Shown piece by piece: positions 26,091 through 35,327 of a stretch of 64,000 nt of DNA. The notes under the pieces are model-generated. The model searched no databases and was not told the DNA's origin. It saw only the letters and a program-made list of their open reading frames with translations. Origin of the DNA: an uncultured Ruminococcus sp. (GTDB lineage: Bacteria; Bacillota; Clostridia; Oscillospirales; Ruminococcaceae); contig CAKSJP010000006.1 of the NCBI GenBank assembly GCA_934463425.1, positions 1 through 64,000 on the forward strand, in the 5' to 3' direction. How positions within the stretch are numbered: position 1 is the first letter of the stretch; every line of letters starts with the position of its first letter. The translations under genes and the position numbers were made by a program.

Positions 26091-27391
26091 GTGCAAGAAA
26101 ACTGGCAGTACAGCTGCTGAACCGAACCGAACAGGAGCAGAGCTATTCCAACCTGCTCCTGGACAGTGCCCTGTCTCAGTCTCAGTTGGAGGAGCGGGAC
26201 AAGCGGCTTTGCGCCTCTTTGTATTACGGCGTGATCGAGCGCCGCATTACTCTGGATGCGGTGATCTCTCACTACAGCAAGCAGCCGCTGCGAAAATTGG
26301 ATCGCACTGTGCGGAATATCCTCCGGCTCGGCATCTATCAGCTGCTGTACTGTGACCAGATCCCGTCCCGTGCGGCGGTAAATGAGAGCGTAAAGCTGAC
26401 GAAAACCTGTCGCAAAGCCAGCGCATCCGGATTTGTCAATGCGGTACTGCGCGGCTTCCTCCGGGATGAATGCAAGGTGCCCTATCCAAAAGAGAAAAAG
26501 GCGGCAATGGCGGTGGAATACGCTGTGCCCCAATGGCTGTTGGAAAAGCTGCTGGATGCCTATGGGGAAGAGACAGCGCGCGCTTTTTTGCAGGATGCGC
26601 TTCGTCCTGCACCCCGGTTTATCCGGCAGAATCCTGCGGCATGCACCGCGGCAGAACTGGAACAGGCATTGGGAGATGCCATTTGTCCCACAAATCTGCC
26701 CGGCGCATATCAGCTGCACGCCGGCGATATCCGAAAGCTGCCGGCGTTTCAAAAGGGCTGGTTCTATGTGCAGGATCTCTCTTCCCAGATATGCGCACTG
26801 GCACTGGGCGCAAAGCCGGGGGAGACCGTCCTGGATCTCTGTGCCGCGCCGGGGGGAAAAACCTGTACCATCGCCGCAGGCATGGCACAGTCCGGCATGG
26901 TGTACGCCTTTGATCTGGCAGAGCATCGGGTCAAGCTGATACAGGAGAACGTCAAGCGCCTGGGGCTGAAAAATGTGACAGCATCCCAGGGAGACGCCTC
27001 GGTCTTTCAGGAAAAATACGCCGGCGCAGACCGTGTGCTCTGCGATGTGCCCTGTTCCGGCATCGGCGTGCTCCGGCATAAGCCGGAGGTCAAGGAAAAA
27101 GCCCCGGAGGAACTGGCTCAGCTGCCGCCGATTCAGCTTGCGATCCTGGAAAACGGCGCACAGTATGTAAAGCCGGGTGGCATTCTGCAATACTCTACCT
27201 GCACCATCCTCAAAGAGGAAAACGAAGCAGTGGCAAATGCCTTTTTGCAGAAGCACCCGGAGTTTGCGCCCGAACCGGTCTGCCCGGCGCTGGGCGGTGC
27301 GTTGGAACAGCCCATGGTGACGATCCTGCCGGAGATGTTCGGCAGCGACGGTTTCTTTGTGGCAAAGTTCCGGCGAAAAGCGGAAAAATAG
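26087..27391 (+). CDS. rsmB: 16S rRNA (cytosine-967-C5) methyltransferase
   Basis: A 434-aa two-domain enzyme. The N-terminal NusB-like RNA-binding domain (about 1-130) includes REL-type helices with SVRKLDRTVRNILRLG-like sequence (RKLDRTVRNILRLGIYQLL). The methyltransferase domain has the AdoMet motif LDLCAAPGGKT, the catalytic site DVPCSGIGVLR with its Cys, and the second Cys in YSTCT. It modifies one base of small-subunit rRNA. Start overlaps the metallopeptidase gene; rlmN follows after 22 bp. Confidence 0.94.
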   Translation: MSARKLAVQLLNRTEQEQSYSNLLLDSALSQSQLEERDKRLCASLYYGVIERRITLDAVISHYSKQPLRKLDRTVRNILRLGIYQLLYCDQIPSRAAVNESVKLTKTCRKASASGFVNAVLRGFLRDECKVPYPKEKKAAMAVEYAVPQWLLEKLLDAYGEETARAFLQDALRPAPRFIRQNPAACTAAELEQALGDAICPTNLPGAYQLHAGDIRKLPAFQKGWFYVQDLSSQICALALGAKPGETVLDLCAAPGGKTCTIAAGMAQSGMVYAFDLAEHRVKLIQENVKRLGLKNVTASQGDASVFQEKYAGADRVLCDVPCSGIGVLRHKPEVKEKAPEELAQLPPIQLAILENGAQYVKPGGILQYSTCTILKEENEAVANAFLQKHPEFAPEPVCPALGGALEQPMVTILPEMFGSDGFFVAKFRRKAEK

Positions 27392-27413
27392 CGTTTCTGA
27401 AAGGAGCATTCCC

Positions 27414-28466
27414 ATGGAAAAAATCGACATTTTATCCTTGTCCCCGGAAATGCTGGGACAATACCTGGCAGAAATGGGCGAACCGAAATTCCGGGCAAAA
27501 CAGCTTTTTTCCTGGCTTCATCAGAAACAAGTGACCAGTTTTGACCAAATGACTACACTTTCTCTCCAACTTCGGCAGAAGCTGAACGAGAAATTTTGTA
27601 TAAACAGACTAAATATTGCAAGAAAGCTTGCATCTGCTGCGGATGATACGGTAAAATACTTATATGAACTGCCCGACGGCAATTTTGTAGAGACTGTCCT
27701 TATGGAATATCACCACGGAAAAAGTCTCTGCATTTCCACTCAGGTGGGCTGCCGCATGGGGTGTCAGTTCTGTGCTTCTACCATCGCCGGCTATGTCCGG
27801 GATCTTCTGCCGTCAGAGCTGTTGCTGCAAATTTATGAGACCCAGCGGGATGCCGGATGCCGCATTGACAGCATTGTGCTTATGGGCATCGGTGAGCCGC
27901 TGGACAATTTCGACAATGTGGTGCAGTTCTTCCGGCTCCTGTCTCATCCCGACGGTATGCAGATGAGTCTGCGGCATGCGGCGCTTTCCACCTGCGGACT
28001 GGTGCCCCAGATCCGTCAGCTGGCAGATCTGCGGCTGGGCGTGACCCTTTCGGTCTCGCTTCACAGCCCGGAGAATGCGCGGCGCAGCGAGATCATGCCG
28101 GTGAACCGGCGGTATCCGGTAGAGGAGCTGCTGGATGCCTGCCGCTATTACTTTGACACCACCGGACGGCGTGTGACCATTGAGTATGCGGTGATCAACG
28201 GCGTGAATAATACGGCGGCGGATGCCGGACAGCTGGCAAAGCGGCTTCGCGGCATGCAGTGCCATGTGAATCTGATCCCGGTCAATCCCATTAAGGAGCG
28301 GTCTTTCCGTTCCTTCCGGAAGGATGTGGAGCGGTTTCAGAAGGAGCTGACCGGACTGGGCATTAACGCCACCATCCGCCGGACACTGGGCAGTGACATC
28401 CAGGCGGCATGCGGTCAGCTGCGCCGGGACGCCGACGCGCAGAGAAAAACAGAAGCATCGGAATAA
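27414..28466 (+). CDS. rlmN: 23S rRNA/tRNA adenine-C2 methyltransferase RlmN
   Basis: A 350-aa radical-SAM enzyme that methylates A2503 of 23S rRNA and A37 of some tRNAs. The start at 27414 is set by AAAGGAG 7 nt upstream. The [4Fe-4S] site is Cys113-x3-Cys117-x2-Cys120 (GCRMGCQFCAST). The methyl-carrying Cys near the C-terminus is in DIQAACGQL, as expected. N-terminal helical RNA-binding region (about 1-95). Followed by prpC, as in Bacillus. Confidence 0.95.
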   Translation: MEKIDILSLSPEMLGQYLAEMGEPKFRAKQLFSWLHQKQVTSFDQMTTLSLQLRQKLNEKFCINRLNIARKLASAADDTVKYLYELPDGNFVETVLMEYHHGKSLCISTQVGCRMGCQFCASTIAGYVRDLLPSELLLQIYETQRDAGCRIDSIVLMGIGEPLDNFDNVVQFFRLLSHPDGMQMSLRHAALSTCGLVPQIRQLADLRLGVTLSVSLHSPENARRSEIMPVNRRYPVEELLDACRYYFDTTGRRVTIEYAVINGVNNTAADAGQLAKRLRGMQCHVNLIPVNPIKERSFRSFRKDVERFQKELTGLGINATIRRTLGSDIQAACGQLRRDADAQRKTEASE

Positions 28467-28526
28467 GGATCGATTTACAGCAACAGGCTCGCAGAGTCTG
28501 TCTTAACGCTTATGGAGGTGGTATCG

Positions 28527-29279
28527 TTGACGAGTGCATCGCAAACGCATATCGGATATATCCGGGATGAAAATCAGGATCGTGTGGGAATACGCCGGTT
28601 CGGGGATGCGCTGCTGCTGGTCGTCTGTGACGGCATGGGCGGAGAGCGCTCCGGCAGCAAGGCAAGCTCGATGGCGACAGATGTTTTCTTTGAACATTTT
28701 GAGGAAGGATATACGGAGGATATGGATGCCTACAGCATCCGGTCTCTGCTGCTTTCCTCGGTTTCTGCTGCCAATTCTGTTGTCTATACCACTGCCCGGA
28801 TGGATTATCAGAATTTCGGCATGGGTACGACCTGTGTGGCTGCCTATGCATCACCGGAATATATTGCAGTGGCAAACGTGGGCGACAGCCGGGCGTATTT
28901 TTTGACGGACGGTGTGATGAAACAGGTGACAACTGACCACACGGTCGTGCATATGCTCATGGAAAAGGGTGAGATCACTGAAGAAGAAATGGAGACCCAT
29001 CCCCAGCGGCATATGCTGATGAAGGCGGTCGGTGTAGAGCGGACAGTTTGTCCGGACTTTTTCCGCCTGGATCTGCAGCCGGATCAGGAATGGCGTCTGA
29101 TGCTTTGTTCAGACGGTCTTTCCGGATTCTGCTCTGATGCAGAGATCCAGGAGATCCTGGCAGAGGCACTGCCGGATGAAGAAACGGCGCAGAAGCTGAT
29201 CGATGCTGCGCTGGAAAAAGGCGGACGAGATAATATTTCAGTTGCGGTCGCAACAGTGTCACATAAAACGGAGGAATGA
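28527..29279 (+). CDS. prpC: PP2C-type Ser/Thr protein phosphatase
   Basis: A 250-aa phosphatase that removes phosphate from targets of the kinase encoded next. I choose the TTG at 28527 because GGAGGTG (28514-28520) lies exactly 6 nt upstream; the in-frame ATG at 28512 overlaps that site. Metal-binding motifs are RDENQD near the start, VVCDGMGG, and GGRDNISVAV near the end; VANVGDSRAYFL and CSDGLSGF complete the PP2C set. It overlaps or abuts prkC and both belong to one operon. Confidence 0.93.
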   Translation: MTSASQTHIGYIRDENQDRVGIRRFGDALLLVVCDGMGGERSGSKASSMATDVFFEHFEEGYTEDMDAYSIRSLLLSSVSAANSVVYTTARMDYQNFGMGTTCVAAYASPEYIAVANVGDSRAYFLTDGVMKQVTTDHTVVHMLMEKGEITEEEMETHPQRHMLMKAVGVERTVCPDFFRLDLQPDQEWRLMLCSDGLSGFCSDAEIQEILAEALPDEETAQKLIDAALEKGGRDNISVAVATVSHKTEE

Positions 29280-29284
29280 AAACG

Positions 29285-31384
29285 ATGGACAAAGATAAAC
29301 TCATAGGAACACGTCTGGACGGCCGCTATGAACTGACAGAACTGGTAGGAGAAGGCGGTATGGCAGATGTCTACCGTGCGGTAGATGTGCTGGACAACCG
29401 TGCAGTCGCTGTAAAGATCCTCAAGCAGGAATATTCAGAGAGCGAGGAGTTTCAGCGCCGCTTCCGGGATGAGTCCAAGGCGATCGCCATGATGTCCCAC
29501 CCGAATATCGTGAAGATCTATGACATGGGCTTTTCGGATAAGATGCAGTATATCGTCATGGAATTTATTGACGGCATCACGCTGAAAGACTATATCGACA
29601 GCGAACATGTCCTGAACTGGAAGGATGCCGTGCACTTCGTCATCCAGATCCTCCGTGCGCTTCAGCATGCCCACAGCCGCGGCATTGTGCACCGGGACAT
29701 CAAGCCCCAGAACATCATGCTGCTGACAGACGGCACCATTAAGGTCATGGACTTCGGCATCGCCAAGTTTGCCCGTGAGGAAAGCCGTACTGCGACAGAC
29801 CAGGCCATCGGAACGGTGCACTATATCAGCCCGGAACAGGCGCGCGGCGATGTGACAGATGCCAAGAGCGACCTCTATTCTGTGGGTGTCATGTTTTATG
29901 AAATGCTCACCGGCAGAAAGCCTTTCGATACGGACAATCCGGTCTCCATTGCAGTGATGCATATGCAGAATGTGGCAGTGCGTCCCCGGGATATCAACCC
30001 GAACATTCCCTCCGGTCTGGAAGAGATCATCATGCATGCCATGGAAAAGGATGCTTCCAAGCGGTATCAGACTGCCGCAGATATGATCCGGGATATTGAG
30101 GCATTCAAGCAGAACAACCAGATCATTTTTGGCTATTACAATGCGCCGGAGCCCACACAGTACTTTACGCCGCCGGAAAACAGCAGAGCGCCCCAGCGCA
30201 GCAATCCTGCCTATGGCCGCGGCAATGAGCCGGAGTATTATGACAACAATTATGCAGAGGGCAATGAGCCGGAACAGTCCAAGTCTCTGGTTGTCCCCAT
30301 TCTGACTGCAGTGACCATTGTTGTGGTTGTTGTGGCAGCGATCGTGATCTTCCTGTTGGTAGGGCAGGGCACAAACGGTTCCAACGGTTCTACCGATGAA
30401 GTGCCGAAGGTGATCGGCATGAACTATGATGACGCTGTGCTGAACTACCCCAATATTGAATTTGAGGTGGCAGAGCAGGAATATACAGACAAGTACGAAG
30501 AGAATATTATCTATAAGCAGAGCATCGAAGCCGGTCAGTTCGTGAAGAAGAACAAGGACGGCAAGATCGAACTTGCTGTTGCTGTCAGCAAGGGCGTGCA
30601 GAAGGTGCAGATCCCGGATCTCACCAACTATACGGCACAGGAGGCTGAGGATGCGCTGAAGGCACTGGGACTGACCGCAGAGCAGAAAAAGACGCAGAGT
30701 ACCTCGGAGGAAAACATTGAGGCAGATCATGTCATCCGGACAGACCCGGCAATGAATGAAGAGGTTCCGGTCGGCTCCAGCGTGGTGATCTATGTCAGCC
30801 AGGGCATTGCAGTCGATGAGACAGATGTGCCGAAGTTTGTCGGCATGAGCCAGGAGGATGCGCAGAAGGAGGCTGAGAGCAGAAAGCTGAAGCTGGAGAT
30901 CACCGAAGCGCCTTCTACGGAGGAAAAGGGCATCGTCACGGAACAGGATCCGGAACCGGGCAAGGTGGTCGCTTCTGGTTCTACCATTAAGCTGACTGTC
31001 AGCAACGGCGAAGAGCCGGAGGGCGAAGTGACCTATGGCCTGGAGAATCTGCCGGTCTCTGAAATGAGCGGTATGTACACCCTGAGCTTTACCACAGATG
31101 AGGACGGCGTGATCGCTTCCCGTCAGTTTGTGGCAGAGAGCCTGACAAATGCATCCGTCAGCGTTAAGGTACAGGGCAAGGGCAGCAAGGTGGTAAAGGT
31201 TTCTATTACCGGAGCGCAGAGTGGAAAGACAGAAGTCCTCGGCACTTACACCTTTGACTTTGCCAATAAAAAGTTTACTGCTTCCAGCGAGAATATTGCA
31301 GGTGCTATTGCAGGTGTTGCGGTACAAACTGTTCCGGCAACCACACCGGCAGAAACAACTGCTGCACCAGAGGAGGTACAGTAA
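29285..31384 (+). CDS. prkC: PASTA-domain Ser/Thr protein kinase PrkC/PknB
   Basis: A 699-aa membrane kinase that senses peptidoglycan fragments and phosphorylates cell-envelope and growth targets. The cytoplasmic kinase domain (about 10-270) has the glycine loop GEGGMADVY, catalytic VHRDIKPQN, DFG and the APE-equivalent YISPEQARG. A Tyr/Asn-rich juxtamembrane segment precedes one helix (VVPILTAVTIVVVVVAAIVI). Outside are three PASTA domains (each beginning VPKVIGM, VQIPDLTNY and VPKFVGM), a further beta-rich domain and a Thr/Pro/Ala tail. The start at 29285 lies 10 nt after GGAGG; an ATG at 29276 overlapping the prpC stop is the alternative. Confidence 0.94.
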   Translation: MDKDKLIGTRLDGRYELTELVGEGGMADVYRAVDVLDNRAVAVKILKQEYSESEEFQRRFRDESKAIAMMSHPNIVKIYDMGFSDKMQYIVMEFIDGITLKDYIDSEHVLNWKDAVHFVIQILRALQHAHSRGIVHRDIKPQNIMLLTDGTIKVMDFGIAKFAREESRTATDQAIGTVHYISPEQARGDVTDAKSDLYSVGVMFYEMLTGRKPFDTDNPVSIAVMHMQNVAVRPRDINPNIPSGLEEIIMHAMEKDASKRYQTAADMIRDIEAFKQNNQIIFGYYNAPEPTQYFTPPENSRAPQRSNPAYGRGNEPEYYDNNYAEGNEPEQSKSLVVPILTAVTIVVVVVAAIVIFLLVGQGTNGSNGSTDEVPKVIGMNYDDAVLNYPNIEFEVAEQEYTDKYEENIIYKQSIEAGQFVKKNKDGKIELAVAVSKGVQKVQIPDLTNYTAQEAEDALKALGLTAEQKKTQSTSEENIEADHVIRTDPAMNEEVPVGSSVVIYVSQGIAVDETDVPKFVGMSQEDAQKEAESRKLKLEITEAPSTEEKGIVTEQDPEPGKVVASGSTIKLTVSNGEEPEGEVTYGLENLPVSEMSGMYTLSFTTDEDGVIASRQFVAESLTNASVSVKVQGKGSKVVKVSITGAQSGKTEVLGTYTFDFANKKFTASSENIAGAIAGVAVQTVPATTPAETTAAPEEVQ

Positions 31385-31388
31385 GACG

Positions 31389-32282
31389 ATGACAAAACTC
31401 CCTGTAGCACTTCCAGAAGAGGCTCAGGGCAGAATTATCACATCGGTGGGAGGTCTCTATACGGTAGAGACCTCTTCCGGTATCTGCACCTGTAAAGCCA
31501 GAGGCGTATTCCGAAAGCGCGGCATTACGCCATATGTGGGTGATTATGTACGGCTGTCTGAAGATGGTGTGATCGCAGAGATCCTGCCCCGGAAAAACAG
31601 CATTCTGCGTCCGCCGGTCTCTAACCTGGATCAGATCTTTTTTGTAACTTCTACCTGTCACCCTGCCCCCAATCTGCTGCTGCTGGATTCCTTTCTGACC
31701 ATTGCCATCTATCAGGAGATACAGCCGGCAGTGATCCTCACCAAAACGGACTTAGATCCCGGTGAGAAGCTGGCGCAGCTGTACCAAAACGCAGGGATCC
31801 CGGTATACTTTGTGGATTATGCAAAGCCGGAGACGGTGAATGCTGTGGCGGCGCTGCTGGACGGAAAGATCAGCATGATGACCGGCAATTCCGGCGTGGG
31901 AAAATCCACGCTGCTCAACGCCATTGCGCCGGAGCTGCATCTCGCCACCGGAGAGATCAGCGAAAAGCTTGGGCGCGGCAGACATACCACGCGCCAGGTA
32001 CAGCTGTATCCCTGTGCCGGCGGCTATCTGGCAGACACGCCGGGCTTTTCTACCTTTGAGGTGGAGCAGTATCTCCAAATGGAAAAAGAACGCATTGCCG
32101 ACTGCTTCCCGGAGTTTCAGCCCTATCTGGGGCAGTGCCGGTTCAGTGACTGCGCCCATGTGTGCGAAAAGGGCTGCGCCGTGGTGGAGGCAGTCCGGGC
32201 AGGAAAAATTGCAAAGAGCCGTCATGACGCTTATGTTTCTCTGTATCAGACGGCGAAGCAGCGAAAGGCGTGGGAATCATGA
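31389..32282 (+). CDS. rsgA: Ribosome small-subunit GTPase RsgA
   Basis: A 297-aa circularly permuted GTPase that checks late 30S maturation. An OB-fold domain (about 10-70) is followed by the GTPase with order G4 (LTKTDL), G1 (GNSGVGKST) and G3 (DTPG), and then the zinc region CRFSDCAHVCEKGCAV. The start at 31389 follows GAGGAGG, about 12 nt away, which lies at the end of prkC. It overlaps thiN by 4 bp. Confidence 0.94.
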   Translation: MTKLPVALPEEAQGRIITSVGGLYTVETSSGICTCKARGVFRKRGITPYVGDYVRLSEDGVIAEILPRKNSILRPPVSNLDQIFFVTSTCHPAPNLLLLDSFLTIAIYQEIQPAVILTKTDLDPGEKLAQLYQNAGIPVYFVDYAKPETVNAVAALLDGKISMMTGNSGVGKSTLLNAIAPELHLATGEISEKLGRGRHTTRQVQLYPCAGGYLADTPGFSTFEVEQYLQMEKERIADCFPEFQPYLGQCRFSDCAHVCEKGCAVVEAVRAGKIAKSRHDAYVSLYQTAKQRKAWES

Positions 32283-32896
32283 AGCAGGCAGTGATTTTTG
32301 CAGGAGCACCGGTACAGCCGGAGCTGCAGCCGCCGGTGCCGCAGGCAGACCTCTATGTCTGCGCAGATGCCGGAGTGAAGCTGGCCCAGGCGCTGGGCGT
32401 TGTACCGGATTGGATCGTGGGTGACTTCGACTCCCTGGGCTGCGTGCCGGAGGGCGAGAATGTAGAACCGTTTTCACCGATAAAGGATGACACGGATATT
32501 CTGCTGGCGGCGAAGTATGCCCTTTCCAAGGGCTGCCGGCGGCTGGTGTTTTACGGTGCGCTGGGCGGCAGACTGGATCACACCGTGGCGAATCTTCAGA
32601 TGCTCCGCTTTCTGGCAGACCGCGGCGCACATGGTATACTGGTAGACCATGCCCACTGGATCACCCTCCAACGCGGCGGAACGGCAGTCTATCCCAGACG
32701 GGAGGGCATGTACTTTTCTCTGTTTGCCATGACGGAACAGTGTGAGGACGTGACGCTGGAAGGCGTGGCGTATCCGCTGTGTCACGGGACATTTTCCAAC
32801 GCGTTTCCGCTGGGGGTCAGCAATGAGATCCTGGCAGAAAATGCAGCGGTGACGGTGGGAAAGGGCGATCTGCTGGTGGTGTACGCGAAGGATTGA
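32279..32896 (+). CDS. thiN: Thiamine pyrophosphokinase
   Basis: A 205-aa enzyme that transfers pyrophosphate from ATP to thiamine. Recognisable family segments are YVCADAGVKLAQALG, DWIVGDFDSLG, KDDTDILLA and GALGGRLDHTVAN. The ATG overlaps the rsgA stop. In many Bacillota rpe stands between rsgA and thiN; it is absent here. This is the last gene of the housekeeping run before the accessory island. Confidence 0.93.
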   Translation: MKQAVIFAGAPVQPELQPPVPQADLYVCADAGVKLAQALGVVPDWIVGDFDSLGCVPEGENVEPFSPIKDDTDILLAAKYALSKGCRRLVFYGALGGRLDHTVANLQMLRFLADRGAHGILVDHAHWITLQRGGTAVYPRREGMYFSLFAMTEQCEDVTLEGVAYPLCHGTFSNAFPLGVSNEILAENAAVTVGKGDLLVVYAKD

Positions 32897-32925
32897 TGCG
32901 GAGAATCAGAAGCAGGAGAACAATT

Positions 32926-33354
32926 ATGCAGATAAGAGGACTTCAAAAATCAGATGTGGATTCAGTTGCTGCGATATGGCTGAATACCAATCTGAAAACA
33001 CATGATTTTATTGCTGCGCAGTACTGGAAAGATAATTTCGCTCTGGTAAAAGCGATGCTGTTACAGGCAGAAGTTTATGTATATGAAACCGATCGAAAGA
33101 TACAAGGTTTTATTGGATTAAACGGTGAATATATCGAAGGTATTTTTGTTTCAGATGAAATACAGTCGCAGGGTGTCGGGAAACTGCTATTGGATTACAT
33201 AAAAGACAGAAAAGCCAGATTAACATTAAATGTGTACCAGAAAAACACACGGGCAATACACTTTTATCAAAGAGAAGGGTTTCGCATCCAATGTGAAAGT
33301 CTGGACGAGGCTACTGGTGAAAAGGATTATGAAATGGTGTGGGAGCGCAAATAG
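32926..33354 (+). CDS. GNAT family N-acetyltransferase
   Basis: A 142-aa acetyltransferase. The start at 32926 has AGGAG about 8 nt upstream. The acetyl-CoA loop is QSQGVGKLLLDYI and the C-terminal half has LNVYQKNTRAIHFYQREGF, both typical of RimI-like GNATs. The substrate cannot be inferred. The gene is noticeably richer in A and T than thiN upstream, which marks the start of an accessory segment. Confidence 0.9.
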   Translation: MQIRGLQKSDVDSVAAIWLNTNLKTHDFIAAQYWKDNFALVKAMLLQAEVYVYETDRKIQGFIGLNGEYIEGIFVSDEIQSQGVGKLLLDYIKDRKARLTLNVYQKNTRAIHFYQREGFRIQCESLDEATGEKDYEMVWERK

Positions 33355-33414
33355 AAATTCCAGTTTGTATTTCTGAAATCCAAATCACAATGCCGAACAT
33401 GGAGAGGTCAGCCA

Positions 33415-34203
33415 ATGCGTGAAAAACGAGAACTGAAAGAAACGCTTCTTTTCGAGAAGAATCATCAAATCCACGGTGGAATCTATCATAAATTGCAGGT
33501 GGATTTCGCTTACAATTCCAATCATATAGAGGGCAGCAGGCTCACCCATGAACAGACACGCTATATTTTTGAGACACAGAGCGTGGACGGCACGGTATTC
33601 GTCAACGATGTGTTTGAAACTGCGAATCATTTCAGATGCCTGGACTGGGTGCTGGATACGATTTCTGAACCGCTGTCAGAAAAATACATCAAACAGATGC
33701 ACTGCATTTTGAAATCCGGGCTGATGACAGCGCAGAACCCAGAGGTTGTGATCGGTGATTATAAGCGATATGCCAATGTGGTGGGCGGCATCGAAACGAC
33801 AAAGCCCGGTGAGGTATCTGCACAAATGGCACAGCTGCTGCAAGCGTATCAGAAACTGGAACAGCCGGACTTCTATGACGTTGCGTGGTTTCATATGGCA
33901 TTTGAAAAGATACACCCATTTTATGATGGCAACGGCAGAGTCGGCAGACTTTTGCTGCTGAAAATGTGCCTGGAAAATGACATTGTGCCGTTCTATATCA
34001 ACAGCGAAAACAAGATGTTCTACTACGCCGGTCTGAAAGAATGGCAGACACAGGACAAGCCCAACCGTCTGCTGGATGTGTTCCTGTCCATGCAGGACGA
34101 CATGAAAGCTGTTCTGGATTATTTTGAGATCGACTATGACCATACGGAAACCACATCCGGGGCACTGGCGGCAAAGCATCGTGCGGCAGGAGAAAATAAT
34201 TGA
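33415..34203 (+). CDS. Fic family protein with N-terminal inhibitory helix
   Basis: A 262-aa Fic-domain protein expected to transfer AMP (or another nucleotide) to a hydroxyl side chain. The catalytic motif HPFYDGNGRVGR is complete (His167 to Arg178). An inhibitory motif of the S/TxxxE(G/N) type, SNHIEG (residues 35-40), lies N-terminal to it, the class II arrangement in which the Glu blocks ATP binding. No antitoxin gene is seen next to it, which fits self-inhibition. The target is unknown. It is followed by two small genes of unknown function with close spacing. Confidence 0.92.
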   Translation: MREKRELKETLLFEKNHQIHGGIYHKLQVDFAYNSNHIEGSRLTHEQTRYIFETQSVDGTVFVNDVFETANHFRCLDWVLDTISEPLSEKYIKQMHCILKSGLMTAQNPEVVIGDYKRYANVVGGIETTKPGEVSAQMAQLLQAYQKLEQPDFYDVAWFHMAFEKIHPFYDGNGRVGRLLLLKMCLENDIVPFYINSENKMFYYAGLKEWQTQDKPNRLLDVFLSMQDDMKAVLDYFEIDYDHTETTSGALAAKHRAAGENN

Positions 34204-34218
34204 CGGAGGAAAACAAAC

Positions 34219-34386
34219 ATGAAAAAATTTCGGACTATCGCATCTGTTATCGTGATGTGCCTTGCCGGGATCGCCGGATTCTTTCTCGGTTCGGTTCTGG
34301 ATGCGCCGATGGGCGGTGCGATCTTGTTTTCGATGATCGCCGGAATTGCCTGTGTGATCTATGCGATAGAAAATCGGGATTCGTAA
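34219..34386 (+). CDS. Small membrane protein, 55 aa
   Basis: A short frame beginning MKKFRTIASVIVMCLAG, preceded by GGAGGA about 9 nt upstream. It contains two hydrophobic stretches (about 6-24 and 31-49) rich in Gly and Ala with a short DAPMGG turn between them, and ends ENRDS. It is probably a two-helix membrane protein. Function unknown; it starts 15 bp after the Fic gene and may be co-transcribed. Confidence 0.7.
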   Translation: MKKFRTIASVIVMCLAGIAGFFLGSVLDAPMGGAILFSMIAGIACVIYAIENRDS

Positions 34387-34413
34387 TCGGCAAAATAAGG
34401 AGATGACAGCGGT

Positions 34414-34605
34414 ATGGCAAGAGGGCCTGTCTGGATAGAAGCATATGAGCAGTATCTGCTGAGAAAAAACGTCTGTGAAAAAAGCGAATTGGAACGGCTT
34501 TCTGATGATGCACTCGCTGAAAAATATTTTCAGTATGTACGGGAAGCAGACTGCGAAGAAGATGCATTTGACTGGGTGCACAAGTATTGCCGGCAGCATA
34601 TGTAA
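34414..34605 (+). CDS. Small soluble hypothetical protein, 63 aa
   Basis: A 63-aa acidic protein (MARGPVWIEAYEQYLLRK ... DWVHKYCRQHM) with AAGGAG about 10 nt upstream. It looks helical and contains no known motif. Its stop codon lies exactly at the left end of the MITE-like element; joining the two flanks of that element would still give TAA at the same place, so the gene need not be truncated. Confidence 0.6.
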   Translation: MARGPVWIEAYEQYLLRKNVCEKSELERLSDDALAEKYFQYVREADCEEDAFDWVHKYCRQHM

Positions 34606-34852
34606 GAACCTGTCTTCACAAGCGTATACCCGTGTCTTTTCGGCAAATTTTGCTGCATATCGGCAAATTTTGCTGCATACTGCGTGAAAAACACTTGCCG
34701 GGCGACTGCGTTCGAGGCAGGATTCTGCTTGAGAACAAAGGAGTGTCGCACTAAGATGGATTGCGACCGAGAGCCCGCCTGCGTATTTTTGCCTTGTCTG
34801 CAACAAAATTATGCTCGAAAATCCACACATATTTCTTGTGAAGACAGGTTCT
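34605..34852. mobile_element. MITE-like element with perfect 18-bp terminal inverted repeats
   Basis: AGAACCTGTCTTCACAAG (34605-34622) is repeated exactly inverted at 34835-34852, bounding 248 bp without a convincing gene. Just inside the left end is a 20-bp tandem repeat (34641-34660 and 34661-34680, one mismatch). Part of the right half, read inverted, resembles the left half, so the element may fold into one long imperfect hairpin. No clear target duplication is visible. Its transposase would have to come from elsewhere. Confidence 0.75.
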
Positions 34853-34881
34853 AAAATGCAGTGGAATTGTGGAGGAATAGC

Positions 34882-35319
34882 ATGGAACTGATGGTAAAAC
34901 ATTTTTCCGAGTTAAGTGTGGAAGAATTATTTGAGATCTATAAACTACGGATCTCTGTTTTCGTTGTGGAGCAAAATTGCCCATATCAGGAGGTAGATGA
35001 TGCAGATCGAGCTGCCTATCATGTGTGGCTCAAAGATAAAACCGGAATCAAAGCCTATGCACGGGTGCTGCCGCCGGGTGTGACTTTTGATTCTGCTGCA
35101 ATTGGGCGTGTGATCGCAGCAAAGCGACGGTGCGGACTGGGAAGTAAAATTGTTTCAGCTGCGGTCGATATTGCAAAAGAAAAATTTGGAGCAGATAAAA
35201 TCTCCATCGAAGCACAGACTTATGCACGCCATTTCTATGAAAAAGCTGGATTTCTGCAAACATCGGAAGAATTTCTGGAGGACGGCATTCCGCATATCCA
35301 GATGCAGCTGACATTATAA
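34882..35319 (+). CDS. ElaA-like GNAT acetyltransferase
   Basis: A 145-aa protein. The start at 34882 has GGAGGA upstream; the ribosome-binding site lies just outside the right end of the MITE-like element. The sequence LRISVFVVEQNCPYQEVDDAD is diagnostic of the ElaA subfamily of GNATs, and the acetyl-CoA loop RRCGLGSKIV follows. The C-terminus has YARHFYEKAGF. Substrate unknown. Confidence 0.88.
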   Translation: MELMVKHFSELSVEELFEIYKLRISVFVVEQNCPYQEVDDADRAAYHVWLKDKTGIKAYARVLPPGVTFDSAAIGRVIAAKRRCGLGSKIVSAAVDIAKEKFGADKISIEAQTYARHFYEKAGFLQTSEEFLEDGIPHIQMQLTL

Positions 35320-35327
35320 TTCAAGTT

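Noticed and set aside
34641..34680. Two adjacent 20-bp repeats considered as a CRISPR remnant
   Set aside because: They are directly tandem without spacers and lie inside the MITE-like element.
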